Positions 1 through 11,852 of a stretch of 64,000 bases of DNA are shown in pieces. Source of the stretch: Pochonia chlamydosporia 170 (lineage: Eukaryota; Ascomycota; Sordariomycetes; Hypocreales; Clavicipitaceae); NCBI RefSeq assembly GCF_001653235.2, contig NC_035791.1, positions 2,914,001-2,978,000 on the forward strand, read 5' to 3'. The notes beneath the pieces were generated by a model. It was not told where the DNA came from, searched no databases, and saw only the letters and a program-made list of their open reading frames with translations. The first letter of the stretch is position 1, and the number at the start of each line of letters is the position of its first letter. The translations under genes and the position numbers were made by a program.

Positions 1-1077
1 TAACTTTCTCTCCAGTATCGTATTTCGGCACTGCGACGACGAACAACACCCTGAGAGGCAAGTTCAAGGCTGGGCATGACGGACAAACTCCTCGATCGTC
101 GCTTCAGGCCACGGGCATCACTGGAGACTGCACGGCCAATCTCACTAGGATCGTCACTGAGCCCAGCCATCCGAGTTCCGCGGTCTTGAGAACTGGCAGG
201 TCGGGGGGAGAGTCCTGCGAGCTTTGAACCTCCAGCCCATCTAGGGCTAGCCGGGTGTGTTGCAGGTTCATACGGTGCAGAATGTTTGCCAGACAGCCTC
301 ACATCAGTATTCATGGAGTTACGGGCGCTCTGAATAGCCAAGACATCATCTGGACCAATCGAATGGGACCGTAGAGCGCGGTCGTACTCGGTAATGGGCA
401 TTGAGAAGGAGCGGTTGGGTTCGACACTCTTCTGGTTTGACCGTTCCCATGTTGGGTCCTGATGAATTGGAACATTAGCTTTCTGGTCAGTGGTGGTTTG
501 TTTTGGAAAATCAACTTACGCTTCTATGTTGTTTACTAGGTGAATGGCTGGTGGCCTCAGAGGCCTTCTGGCCAGCCAAGCGGCCCTTGTCCTTGGCATC
601 GACTTTCTTCTTCCTCCCAAATAGCTTGCTGAAGGCTGACTTAAGAGTCGACTTTTTGCGTTGCGGCTTGCCGGCTGTGCTGTTTCTGCGGTCGTTTTCC
701 TGGTTTGACGGATGGGTGTACTGGTGAGGTCTTGTGCCCGAAGACTGCGTCACGATGGAATCTGGTGGTGGGATTGACACCAAAGCATCGGACTGTTGGT
801 GTTGAATTAACGGATCCATATTGCTAGAAGAGCCGGTTGTAAATCGAGTCATTTGCTGACTCTGGTTACTGCTCGCGGCATCTTGAAAGACCAAGACGGG
901 TTCATTTGAGGTGCCGTCGCCACCACCCGTCACCATCGCAGCCTGTTCCCGCATGTGGAATTCCTCATCCATCGGATCAGGTATAGGAATTGGGCTGGAG
1001 ATCTGGCCCCGGATGGATTTAGATGAAACTCGAGGTCTGTGGCCATTGCCAGCAGTAGCAGCAGGCTTCCATGGCAT
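1..1077 (-). CDS. Unidentified basic, low-complexity fungal protein (5' part, runs off the window)
   Basis: Two exons are visible: 520-1077 and 458 to beyond position 1, joined by a 61-nt intron (459-519) with donor GTAAGT, a GCTAAT-like branch and a CAG acceptor. The join is phase 0. The ATG at 1077 is followed by a serine/proline-rich N-terminus with a short IPIPDP stretch. A strongly basic patch of Lys and Arg around residues 155-180 (KLFGRKKK) looks like a nuclear-localisation or membrane-binding segment. Exon 2 keeps a continuous open frame of about 152 codons to the window edge and carries repeated RRSRS/RRRS-type basic-serine motifs. At least 338 residues are encoded here; the C-terminus is missing. 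I do not recognise a domain. The call as a real gene rests on the clean splice site and the long frame kept on both sides of it. GA-rich plus-strand DNA near 1740-1780 could be its pyrimidine-rich promoter. Confidence 0.7.
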
Positions 1078-4000
1078 GATGTGGGAAACCGGTGCTCACG
1101 GAAATGAGCAACAAAGACGAAACTTGATGAATATCACTGTACTTGACGCTCGTACCAGCGGGGACGTAGACTAAAAGGGTCGCAATATCATAAAGGCAGC
1201 TCTGACAAAGAGTCGGCTGACCGAAGGTGAGAGAGAATAAAATAAAGAAAAAGGGCGTTCGACTCTGAGTTTGGTTTGGCGAGACAAAATCAATGCGACA
1301 CTCCTTCCTCAGCTTGCCACATGATATGAATGACACGCAACAAGAGTTCAGTTCAGTCCAAATCAAGAAAGGGAGGAGCGAACAAGAGCTGTATTAGCCA
1401 GCGGACAGATGGACAGGTCAAGACGGAGACGAAGACGGCAGACGGAGGCAAGGCGAACAAGTAATAAAAGTAAAACTCAAAACGCGAAGACGCAGGAAAC
1501 AAATGATCCAAAAACGAAGGTAAGAAAGAATCTAGACGAGGCAGATGAGGAGCGGTCGAGTCATGATTAACAAGCGTACATGAGTAGTGCAGCTGCAGGT
1601 CATCTGGCGATGCGCCTCTGGATTGTTTGGCGTTGGTTCTTCGTTGTCGACGACTGGGTTGTAAGTTGAAATAGAACCAAGACAAAGACGACAAAGGAAG
1701 ACGAGGGTGTGTCAACGGCAGGGTACCAAGGACGCAAAGCAAACAGGTGGGAGAGGGAAAAGAGAAAGGGCAAAAGGCGGCAGGATGAATGGTGTGGAAA
1801 GAAGGTAGCTACTGTACTTGTATGCAAATGATCAATAATGTACGGAGTCTATGGAATTGCTCGGTCGACAAGTTATGTCAGGTATTATTATGGATGTCGC
1901 CGGCGGATGAATTGACGATTGGCGGGGGGCAAGGCCAAGGCCAAGACCAAGACCGAGAGAAATCAAATCAAATGGGCAAGCTGACAGGAACCAGACAGAC
2001 ATCAGGCACACAAGGCCAGACAAGGCCAGACCAGCCAGGAACAAGAGAGGCAAAGGAGCAAAAAGAGGTGAAACATGGCTGCCGCGTCTGGGGGCACGGC
2101 AGGCATGTTGATGCCACTGCCAGCAGATGAAGCTGGGCCATGGATGGATGGATGGACTCAAGGATGGACTCCATGCCATCAAATGGCATTTGAGCCATCC
2201 GACTGCAGGAGGACTCCAGGAGTTGCAGACGAGGTGAGCGAGTGAGAATAGAGAGAAGCGACATGGACGGCACAACAAGGCACATCAGGCACAGCATCGC
2301 ATGGCACGATCCAATACAATCCAATACAAACACCAGACCAGACCAGATGTTGACATGACAAGACATGACAGCCAGTGGGCCAACCGAGTTTGGGCTTGGT
2401 CTTGGGCTGGCTTGGGCTTGGGCTTGCTTGGATGCCATGCCATGCAGCGCGGTGCATGATGCGACGTGCATGCCAGACGGTCCAAAGTGGATGCACACTG
2501 ACGAGAAATGGAGTGAAATGGAGTGAAATGGAGTTTGGGAGGTGTCTGGACTATCGATTGACTGGCGCGCCGGGCTATCAATTGATGGAACAGAGACGAG
2601 AGATCCATGTCAGCCGTGAGGAACGAGGGGGGGAGAAGTGGGAGAAGAGCAACGCAACACCGCAACACCGCAACGCTGTCCAATCCGCAGCCAAAGACTG
2701 GCGATGGCCGAGTCTTGGGACGACCGGGGGGGCGGCGCCATCGAGAGATGGAGTCGAGGCGAGGTCGAGTGTCTGGTGATGATCGGGGGCGCAGTTGAGG
2801 CGGGATCAATCACCGCCATCGTCTTTTTTACATGTCACAAGATGAATGTTCAAAAGCATGCATTCTGTACAGTTTATTGTACAATACAATTACTTTCTAC
2901 TGAGTACCTATTTCCTGTGCTGTACTGTAAGTATTCAAAGTCATCAAGACCAGACACGTCAATGGTCAATCGGCCAGTGTGATAGCCGAGAGGGTCAGAT
3001 GAGGGGCATCACTGATGACAGCACTTGAGTGCAATTAAATTGCAACAACGAACAGACCAACCTTGCAAGTTGTGGCTGGGAATGAATTCAACTCCCATTG
3101 CCACGCCACTTGCACCAATGAGACAAACCCCATCAAAAGACTACTATACTCATGCTACAAAAATCAAGAATGAAAAATAATCCACCCACCTCTATTCACA
3201 ACCCATCCTCCAGCCCATGTCTCACCCATCTTCACCAGCTTCACCAGCCGCACCAGGAACAAAAGCAACACCACAACTCTCACTCACATATGCATGTCTC
3301 TCCGGTGTCCGAAAACAGGCCCCCATCCCCGCCCCCCCCCAGTCCGTCCCGAAAGTTCCAAGATCCCTCCAGCAAGCATCACCCTTGCACGTCCGCCGTC
3401 AAGTTTGCAACGCCAGTTGTACAAGAACGCAACTCTCCTCTAAACCAGGTCCGAAATCGCCAACGACATGCATTTACCATCGCACACGCTTACTGAGCGG
3501 ACAAATTGCCAGGGTTTCTTGCCTCAGATATACCACCAACCACAACCAACAGTCCATGATACATGCATCAATCTGCACAAGTTGCGCCAAAAACCCATAT
3601 CTCCCACCTCGACACATGCACGCCTGCATTCTGTCAGCAATGCGAATTGCGCCAGACACCTTGACTGTTGGGGTCTGAAGTGCTTGACCGTCCATGCATT
3701 TCTTACCCGCCGGACTGGCCGAGTGAACAGAGACATGGACAGACGTAACCATCCACCGGCTCGGAGAGTGTCCATGTTTCCAACTGGGCCGGAATTTTGA
3801 AAAATCGCCTTGTTCCTCTCAAGCTCGTAAATGTGACTGGCTACTGACGCTCCTCAGATGCAGGTTCACGCCTCTGATAGGCCATTCTCTTGCAGACAGT
3901 GTCTCAGATTTCACACTTTGGGACAAAAAAGTAAGACGACGGCTAGTTCACCGTTTGTCTTTCCGATTCATCCATCTGTCCATTAAGCTGATTTTTCTGA

Positions 4001-5038
4001 TTCTGATAGTGTCCATAGATGTTACTGTATTGACAGGCATCTTTAACATTTACTAACAGTAAAAGTCAAAGTCCCTAAACGGCAACTAACCTGCCTCTAT
4101 GCCACCCTGATTGGGCGCCTCTCATTACACTCGCTAAACGTCCATCACCACAAGAACCAACTTCTTAAATTCACCCAAAATCACGTAAAATTCAAACAAA
4201 AACCCACGATCCGCTACTCCGTTCATTAATCAGACATCGTGCAGTTCGCACAATCACCCAGATACCTCGCTCCAAGCCACCCAACCCCCCAACAAAGGTC
4301 AAACGAAAGCCACCCCAGCTGATGTGCAGGCTGCCTCAGATGCGAGACCCGTGCACAAGTGCCGCAGAAACCGTCAACACAGCATCTAACACCGCTGCTA
4401 CAATGTATTGTCCGAAACTCCGTCAAAAAAGAAAGTATTGTTTGAAAACGTCCCCATGTAAAACTATTCAGTGTCAATAGACATGCGAATTACTGCAACC
4501 GAGGCTGTCTGTTACAAATCACAAGATGGAAGGGGAATATGGCTGTGGAATTGTTCATGCTAGATGGGCCTGAGTGAGTCGTTGCTTTCATGCCCAACCT
4601 GTTCTTGCACCTGATTGGTGTGCTTCTTCATCTACTATCCCTGCCAAATTACCGTCATCAGCTATGCGCCATCTTCCCAGGACCGTCATACAATGCTCAA
4701 TCAGCATGAGAGATCACCAAAACTTCCCGCAACTGTCCAAGAACAGTCTTTTTAGTTCTGGTTCCCTATCTCGAGACGCCTCTAAGCCTCCCGCACATCC
4801 AGTTCCACTGGGATACTACCTGAAACCGGGACCAGGATAGCCCACCCCTCGTCCCGACTAACAAGTCACAACCCTGTTTGGGTTTCCAAAAAGGCGGTAA
4901 TCTGATCACCTAGTTCCCTCGCAACCTCGGTCGATGGCCATCCCAAGCCTTCTTCTTTCCCNNNNNATCGGGACACACTCTCTTCACGTTTCAGTCGAGT
5001 TTAAAGCTTTCAAAACCTCCTTGTCCCGTCATAGATTT
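1078..5038. other. Gene-poor stretch with simple repeats and an assembly gap
   Basis: I see no convincing protein gene in this 4-kb stretch. The left part is probably the promoter and 5' leader of the minus-strand gene starting at 1077. The part between about 1900 and 2530 is full of short direct repeats: CCAAG/GGCTTG runs near 1930-1955 and 2391-2430, GGAT repeats near 2142, and three copies of a GGAGTGAAAT unit near 2511-2533. Short open frames on both strands change composition freely and show no family resemblance. One TACGGAGT motif lies at 1841-1848 and a variant at about 4214. A run of five N lies at 4962-4966. Confidence 0.6.
4962..4966. other. Assembly gap (five N)
   Basis: Five consecutive undetermined bases lie 73 bp beyond the stop codon of the helicase gene. 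Its size is a placeholder, so the true distance and content here are unknown. Confidence 0.98.
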
Positions 5039-7526
5039 TCAGTTGCCAACGGATGACACGTCCGGGTAGCGAAGATCGGCATTCTCTTCAAGAAACTCCA
5101 TCCACTTCTTGAGGAAGTTGCTTCCCCTGGTGAGCGAATTAGTAATACTTCTTTGCATGAATCTCACTATCCATCCAGCTGAGGCTGAGTTTGGGCTTCC
5201 AATCTTTCCTCCCCCGCAATCCAATCGTCCGGAGTTTAATCATCATGGGAACCAGAGGAACCACGGGACACATCTGTCGGGCGTCTTACCTCTTTACGGT
5301 TTCCGAGTCGCCGATAACAGTAAGTGATCGCTTAGGTCGAGTCATGGCCACTGCAAAGCGTTTAGTGGTTATGCATCTACGACCAAGGGGTGGTACCATG
5401 TGAACGGTGTGGTTAATCTCACCATTTAGCCGTCTCTTTTCACCCAGGAACCCTACCTCGCCATCGGGATTGCTTCGCACGAGACTAACAATGACGGCTT
5501 CCTTCTCTCGGCCCTGGAAACCATCCACGCTGCCGAGTTCGATACCGGGGAACCTCTCCTTCAAGGGGGCCAGGACACCCAGCTTGAGTCCAGGATGGTT
5601 AGATAATTGTCTCGTCCGTAATGAAAGCGAACAAGCGTATAGGGTATCTCACCTGTGCATTATATGGAGTGACCACAGCAATGTCCTCCGGACGAACACC
5701 CGCATCAACCAATTGCCCAGCATGTTGCTGCACTAATGCCGCTTCCATTTCATTGCTCTTGCTCTCACTGTGTAAACTTCCCTTGCCTTTCTTCGGGTTA
5801 TCCTTATCATCCTCCTCATTCTTCTCTGGAAAGTCGCCACCTTGCGTATCAATGAAAACAACAGGCTCGTTGGTATCTTCATTGTCGTGAACCTCGTAGT
5901 CCAACTCTTTCAGAAGTCGAGCCTTCACTGCATCAGCAGCAACAAGCTTCGACTCGTAAAGCTCATCCGAGGGAAATCGCATGATCTTCTCATGCATTCG
6001 GTACTGCGTAGTAAGCATTTTCTTGATACTCGGGCCGTGGAGCGCTAACAACCGATCAAACAGGGTAGTCTCAAGCGTCATGCCCTTTATGACAGGTAAT
6101 TCGTCGTTTTTAGACTTCACAGCCGTCTTTGAATTGAGCGACTTTATCGTCGGCGGTAATTGTAAGTGGTCGCCTGCGCAGACTGCTTTCTTCGCAGACA
6201 ACAGCGGAACCCAGCACTGAGCCTCCAGCGCCTGACTAGCCTCATCAATGATGACGACGTCAAATTCCTCGTTGCGTAGTTGAAATCCACCTGCGCCGTG
6301 AAGCGTTGCCAGTACAACTTTGCTGCCGCTGACGAGGTTACTTACGCATTTGCGTTCTCGCTCACGGTACTCCTTTCGCAACTCCTTGAGGTCAGCGTAG
6401 ATTGCTCGTCGTTCCTTTCCGCTCTTGGTCTTCTTGATAGATGCTTGTTTTGAGTCCATTTCGGCTCTGACGTCTTTTACTATTGCCCCTGCTTCTGAGG
6501 TGTTTGTCAAGACATCCAGGGAGTGGTTTAGGACGGATGGAAGGAGGCGCGCTGGATGGCCGAGCCGGAGGATGGGAACTTTGTGGGGTGCAAGTCGTTC
6601 GACAATATTGTCGACGGAGATATTGGATGGGCCGCAGACCAAGATTCTTTGGTTTCGTTTGATCATTTGCAGAATGAGCTCTATCAAAGTGTGTGTTTTG
6701 CCAGTCTGGTACAGGTTAGCTTGTGTCACAGCAACAGCAACATGTTACCACTGGGATGTTATCTTACCCCCGGCGGTCCGTGAATCAGAGCAATTTCTCT
6801 CGAAGCCAATGCAAATCTAATGGCATCCTTTTGTGAATCGTTCAACGTGGGATCTATCCATTCAATGTTGCCGACCTCAGAGTCCTTTGCCAAATCTTGA
6901 GGCAGAGGCGACGGGCTAGAAAGCCCAAACAGAACTCTTATAAAGCTCGAGTACTCTGCCTCGCCCATCTTTTGCAACTTTTCCATAGTTTGATTCATCC
7001 TATTACCAATTATTAATAACGAAAAACATGTCCATAGTATAAGAGGGCCTCACCGTCTGTATGTCACCTCATCTGCCAACTTTACCAACCAAGCCCGCCC
7101 AGGAAACGACACCTCATCCTTGCCTTCGTCCAGAGCAACATTGACAAACCCCCTCTGCACCTTGGTCACTACTCCTCTGGAGCCTTTCTTCTCCAACTCT
7201 TTGACTTCTCTCCTCTTCGCACTGCCGGCGGGCTGCTCAGCCACGAGGACTATGTCGCCTGTCCGAATTCCATGCTCCGGCAGTTCTCCCGTCGAGGAGG
7301 TAGCAGTGTCGGGGCTCAGTTCAAGAACAGTCTTTCCACCCAGTCCTGTTCGCTGGGAGCTCACTACTAGGTTGGTTATGGCCAGTCCAGCTCGTTGTAG
7401 ACCGGTAGGGCTGTGGTTTGAAATGAGCTGGCTGGTTTCGTCAACCTCGCTTTGGAGCTCTTTGTCCAAGAGGGCGAGCTGAGTGCTTGCAAAGGAGGGG
7501 ACGTCGATGGGATCTTTGGACGGCAT
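5039..7526 (-). CDS. HCS1: SMUBP2/Hcs1-type superfamily 1B DNA/RNA helicase
   Basis: Six exons: 7054-7526, 6768-6999, 5653-6705, 5423-5582, 5290-5350 and 5039-5126, giving 688 residues. The protein matches the IGHMBP2/Hcs1 (DNA polymerase alpha-associated helicase A) branch of the Upf1-like SF1 helicases. Walker A GPPGTGKT is at about 232-239 and is split by intron 2. The Walker B motif DEAS is near 389, GDHLQLPP follows it, and VDGFQGREK is near 605, then the AMTRPKR motif VI. The N-terminus carries the beta-barrel-like region seen in the family. The family unwinds DNA or RNA 5'-3' using ATP; the cellular role in filamentous fungi is not settled. The start MPSKDP at 7526 was chosen on family length; an in-frame ATG at 7562 would add 12 residues. 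All introns are GT-AG with CTAAC-like branch points. Confidence 0.9.
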
Positions 7527-7930
7527 ATTGGTTTCCCTACAACTAGTAGCGAGACTGGCCACAAGAATTGCCTGGCAGACAACCTGTTAGTCTGTTGGTG
7601 TAAGCGACTGATGAAGTTGTGGAGGGGCATCACGCACTGAAGTGAACCAGACCCCACCATGAAGCTCAAGCTGTCTGGTGTAGTGACATCACCCCACTAT
7701 ACTTGAAGTCGAGCTGTCCAGATGTGGCCAGCCATGCTTAGCCACGGTCAACTCCCAAAGTCAAACGTGCAAAGCACTGTAAATAATAGGTATCAATATA
7801 TCATACGCGTACAGGTCCTTTCCAATGCAAACTGCCACCCAATGGCTACATCTTCCAAATTACCACCCGCTCATAAAATGCAAGCTCATATCACAGACAC
7901 ACACACATACACATATACAGACACCAGACA
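7527..7930. other. Intergenic spacer between HCS1 and the DUF202 gene
   Basis: This 404-bp stretch holds the upstream region of the minus-strand helicase gene and the 3' end of the next minus-strand gene. A CA-rich simple stretch (ACACACA..) lies at about 7897-7920, just past the DUF202 stop codon. No further gene is seen. Confidence 0.6.
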
Positions 7931-8961
7931 TTACAGCTCCTCGTCAGGTGGATGAATAACAATCACAACCACCAACGAAACCAACATGATAGCCAAGGCA
8001 ACCATCGCAACCAATATTATCGTCCCCCGACTGGCCGGAAACTTGCCCTTAATCACCCACTCCTGCCCGTGGAAATACCTCCTAGCCCCCAACAGCAGGG
8101 TGAGGATGCTAATGCCAAGAAACGTCGAGCCCAGCGGCTTTCCCAGCCGTCGAAGCGTAGCGTTCTCCGAGTTCCCATTCCCGTCGGATATCGTCGTGTT
8201 TAGACGGAAGAGCTGTGTGACAGCTACACCAATGGATGCAAACGCTAGCGAGGTGCGTAGCCACGCGAGAAACGTTCGTTCTACAAGGGGGACACGCGAG
8301 TTAGACAGAAAAGATGGAAAAACCTAGCTGAGGAGGTCTTGAATACCTAATGCGAGATGGTCTCGTGCAACACTTCCTTTATTCTCCAGCTCGATAGATC
8401 GCAAGGTCCCTAGCTTCTGTCTCAGCCACGACCTGGATTCGTTTTCAGCGCTTCCACTTTGTGTGTCCGGCTCTGGCTGTTCGTTGGTGGCAGTTCGTGA
8501 TGGTCGTTGATATATCGATCGTTTCGAGCGGTTTGTGCCAGCCATATAGAGCGCCTGGTAGTTCTGCCCGGAGCCCCGGGACACGATGCCCGTCGTCTCG
8601 TCCGGTGGAACATCGTCGTCGGCACCTCCAACGTGAGGCGAGCGCCGTCGACCAAGTTGTGCCGCGTCCGCACCCATTGTGTCGGCTCGATCGCGGCCGC
8701 TCTGCATTGCGCAATTGTCAGTATACGTTACTCGTCCAGCGCTTGAGCTGACACTCTGTCGGTTTCTGAGACAAAATTGAAGACTTGACGGACCTCGAGA
8801 ATCTCGTTGATTCGCTCACTCGTCGATTGCCGCCGAAAGGAAACGCTGGGGGACCGAGCAGCTGGCCCACTGCCAGTACCACTGCCAGTACCACTGCCCG
8901 TACCACTTCCACCTGCTGCGTCTGCACCTCCGCCCGTTTGCGAGCTTGGCTTATCGCCCAT
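7931..8961 (-). CDS. DUF202 (YidH/VTC1-like) small membrane protein
   Basis: The secure part is exon 8347-8701 joined to exon 7931-8280 across a 66-nt intron (8281-8346). The C-terminal 140 residues form a DUF202 domain: ARDHLALER-TFLAWLRTS, then ASIGVAVTQLF, a second hydrophobic segment (FLGISILTLLLG) and a third before the terminal HPPDEEL. That makes three membrane spans. DUF202 is the membrane domain of YidH-like proteins and of the VTC polyphosphate complex; the role of stand-alone fungal members is unknown. The N-terminal half is disordered. A further exon 8755-8961 starts at an ATG and encodes a GTGS tandem repeat. Its intron (8702-8754) has a good CTGAC branch and CAG acceptor but a weak GTGTCA donor. 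With it the product is 303 residues; otherwise translation starts at an ATG at 8707 or inside exon 8347-8701. Confidence 0.78.
8869..8908. repeat. 12-bp tandem repeat coding for Gly-Thr-Gly-Ser
   Basis: About three copies of a unit like CCACTGCCAGTA lie in the proposed first exon of the DUF202 gene. Read on the minus strand they give GTGS repeats in a disordered N-terminus. The copies are nearly identical, so slippage between strains is likely. Confidence 0.75.
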
Positions 8962-9410
8962 AACCTGTTACAGTAATCCTGCCTTTCTTGGACATCGATA
9001 GGGCCTTCGTGAGCCGCGTCCCGAATCGCTGGATGGGAAGCGCTGTGATTGGCGAGCAACGAGTCGGAAGCTGGGAAGATAGCTTTCTGGGAGCATGACG
9101 TGCTTCAAGGGCGCCGTCGCGTGCGTTTGGCAGTTTTAAACCATGATTGGGGGCCTGCAACGCTTATTTACCGGCACAAGCCGATCTGCTTGATGGGTGG
9201 GTGGGGGCTGAATCAGAGGGAGGCGATTCGACCAGATGACAGTAGGGGCATGATGGATTGCGTTGACATGTCCAATCACAAAGTTTACTTGGACAACGTT
9301 TGCCTTAACTCTTTTACTGTTTTATTCGTTTCTTGCCCAGGTTAGCTCAAGACGGGCTTTTCGCTTTCGCGCAGTGGCAGTCTATAACCGCCGCCCGACC
9401 AATGATCACG
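8962..9410. other. Intergenic spacer between the DUF202 gene and DPH6
   Basis: Presumed promoter of the minus-strand DUF202 gene and 3' region of DPH6. Nothing else is recognisable. Confidence 0.55.
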
Positions 9411-11852
9411 TCAACTGGTAGCTGTAGCTGTCAAAAACGTCTTGTATAATACCACCGCTGTTGGACGCTCGCCAGCAGAGCTCCAAAGCGAGTGACAAGG
9501 CACAAGTGCAAACGGTATTTCGATACCCGTCCCGCCTTTGCCTGTCCATAAACCAGGTGCCCTGTTGAAATCAACGTACCCAAGATAAGGTAGGGTGCCT
9601 TCAGGACAAACCACCTTGGGCTGCAGCTTGCGCATCGACGCCTTATATACTTTACCCATCTCTTGTTGCAGGCCATGAAATTCGACAGCATCTGATTCCT
9701 CGCGTCCATAATAAGCCATTGTGGTATACACGACGATAGTCTCAGTAGCCTTGACAACCATATGCCAGCTCTGCCAACCATCCACACCAACAGCCGGGAA
9801 ATGTATAAGCTCAACCGAGCTTTCTTCCACATTCTTGAGCCCATTGTGAGCATGCCACTCCACAAGAGATCCCCTTGGCAGACTTTCAACCTCGGCTGCA
9901 AATACTGGCGGGATACACGACCCAGGTTCATTCTGCTGTCGTAAAGTGTATACAGACCAGTCGGCAACGGACGGAGAGGACGTCTTTACCTCCCTCCCTC
10001 CTAGAGACTGATACTGAGGATTGTATTTCAAATCCCACGGATCCGGTCCATTATCAGTCTCGTCGTCATCCTCTGGCGAACCGTGTGCAAGCCTCCAAGA
10101 TTGTGCCGCAACCTTGGCCGCCTCCTGTGCGTCAGCCTCACTACTTTGCCGGGCAAGGTAGGTCACGGCACTGCTCCAGCATTGAACCCTCATTTCTGAC
10201 CCAATCCTCCAGAGATGCTGTAAAGACAACACTATTTGTTCTTGTAACAATGTCGCAGATGCCGACGGTAAATTCATCGACGCCGGTACAAGCGGTATTT
10301 GGCCTGCAATAGCCACAGTCCTCAGACTCGTAGCATGGCCATCAACTGTGACAGCAGTCTCAATGGCTTGACTGTATGGTCCGATATTGGCAGGAGCCCA
10401 GTAGGACCTAGATTGAACGTGAAGACCGTTTCTTGCAACCTTGGCCGCTGCAGTTGGCGCTGTGGCATATAGCACGATGTTTCGGTCCCGGGGGAGGAGA
10501 TGTCCGCTGGATATCGTAATTCGAGACGGCGGGTTTGGCTTGGTAAATAAGTTTCCGTACTCGGCGTTGATCCTGGGAAAGTCTGCCATGTCTCTGAGGA
10601 TAATGATTACGCTCGTAAGTTGGCTTGGTTCCAGCCCGTTTGTCGACAAGAGCGAATTGATCTTGCCAACCACATTGATGGTCTCGTTTTCGATGGATGA
10701 CCCTGTTGCTGATGAATCTGCAACAACGGTCCAGCACAAGCTGTCCGAGTCGACTCTCGATTGCAGATCGGACGCCTTTATGAGCTTTGATGAGTCGAAG
10801 TAATGCTTTTGACCGTCGGGAGGTGCCTGGGCCAACGATTCTGTCAAAGACTGAAACCTTGCATCCAGCAAACCAGGCTCACGAACGGAAAGCTTCCCTC
10901 CCAGCTCTTGGACTGGCTTATCTTCAAGTTTCACTCCACGCAGCATCAACCAAGTAGACCCTCCTCCTTCAGGGACCGCTCTTCTTCCATCATCAGGAAC
11001 AACAATACGCTTCTTGAACAGACTCGCCGGTCCGTCTACAACAATTGTCTCGAATTCACCACCTTCACCAAGAGAAGCCCCCTCAGCGGCACCAAACTTC
11101 CTCAAAGAAGCCTTTATCCTACTCACACCAGTTTCGCTCGTTACCCTTTCCCACAAATGGCTCTCGTCAAGGCCAGCACTTGCAACCTTGATAATCCTGG
11201 CCTCCACCCCGGCTGTCGCCATGTCCCTCAACAGCTGAGCTTCATCGGCAACAGTTCCCGGCACCGAGGGAAGGATGGGATATTTCCATAGATACGATAG
11301 CGGAGTGAGTCCCAGCCGCAGGGCCACGGACTCGACTCTTGTCCGCTGATATGTTGATAAGATGGCGCCGGAGCAGAGCGCATTCGCTTCCGGGTGACGA
11401 GACATGACGGCCCTCAGCAGGGGTACCATGGACTCGGTTTCGTCACCGACAGGAGCCGGACCTTGGTCATGGCCTGTCGTCGACGTGTAGTCGTAGTCTC
11501 TTTCATGGCGAAGAGCGCCGCCGAGAATGGGTTGGCGGTAGAGTGGGAGGCCTGTGGCAGCGGCATACAGAGGGATGATTTCGTGTCCGACGGTTTGATA
11601 CATGAAGCTATTCAAGTCCTTTTCCGGTGCTGGCGGTGATACTACATCTTGTCCCGGTGCTGGTGATGACGCGTTTATAGATTGGCTGGGGTCAATGATA
11701 CGAACGGCAGTTGAGTCGGTATGCTCACTCGTTGGAAAGAGATTTGCCAAGGCGACAACGCGGTGGCCGTGGTGGATGCAGTGCAGGAGACTGTAGAAAC
11801 TGTCTTTGCCGCCTGATATCAGGGCTATTACATTGAGGCGCTCGCCAGACAT
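9411..11852 (-). CDS. DPH6: Diphthine-ammonia ligase (DPH6) with C-terminal RidA-like domains
   Basis: A single uninterrupted reading frame of 813 residues. The N-terminal 230 or so residues form the adenine-nucleotide alpha-hydrolase/PP-loop ligase domain, with the PP-loop SGGKDS at 13-18 and the downstream GEGGEFET signature. The enzyme amidates diphthine on elongation factor 2, the last step of diphthamide synthesis, in the cytosol. As in other fungi, two YjgF/YER057c/RidA-like segments follow (roughly residues 385-500 and 515-640, including YWAPANIGPYSQAIE), and then a variable tail. The ATG at 11852 places SGGKDS close to the N-terminus as in other DPH6 proteins. The frame stays open for another 56 codons upstream, but that part has no family resemblance and is probably leader. 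No intron is needed. Confidence 0.93.
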   Translation of the reverse strand: MSGERLNVIALISGGKDSFYSLLHCIHHGHRVVALANLFPTSEHTDSTAVRIIDPSQSINASSPAPGQDVVSPPAPEKDLNSFMYQTVGHEIIPLYAAATGLPLYRQPILGGALRHERDYDYTSTTGHDQGPAPVGDETESMVPLLRAVMSRHPEANALCSGAILSTYQRTRVESVALRLGLTPLSYLWKYPILPSVPGTVADEAQLLRDMATAGVEARIIKVASAGLDESHLWERVTSETGVSRIKASLRKFGAAEGASLGEGGEFETIVVDGPASLFKKRIVVPDDGRRAVPEGGGSTWLMLRGVKLEDKPVQELGGKLSVREPGLLDARFQSLTESLAQAPPDGQKHYFDSSKLIKASDLQSRVDSDSLCWTVVADSSATGSSIENETINVVGKINSLLSTNGLEPSQLTSVIIILRDMADFPRINAEYGNLFTKPNPPSRITISSGHLLPRDRNIVLYATAPTAAAKVARNGLHVQSRSYWAPANIGPYSQAIETAVTVDGHATSLRTVAIAGQIPLVPASMNLPSASATLLQEQIVLSLQHLWRIGSEMRVQCWSSAVTYLARQSSEADAQEAAKVAAQSWRLAHGSPEDDDETDNGPDPWDLKYNPQYQSLGGREVKTSSPSVADWSVYTLRQQNEPGSCIPPVFAAEVESLPRGSLVEWHAHNGLKNVEESSVELIHFPAVGVDGWQSWHMVVKATETIVVYTTMAYYGREESDAVEFHGLQQEMGKVYKASMRKLQPKVVCPEGTLPYLGYVDFNRAPGLWTGKGGTGIEIPFALVPCHSLWSSAGERPTAVVLYKTFLTATATS

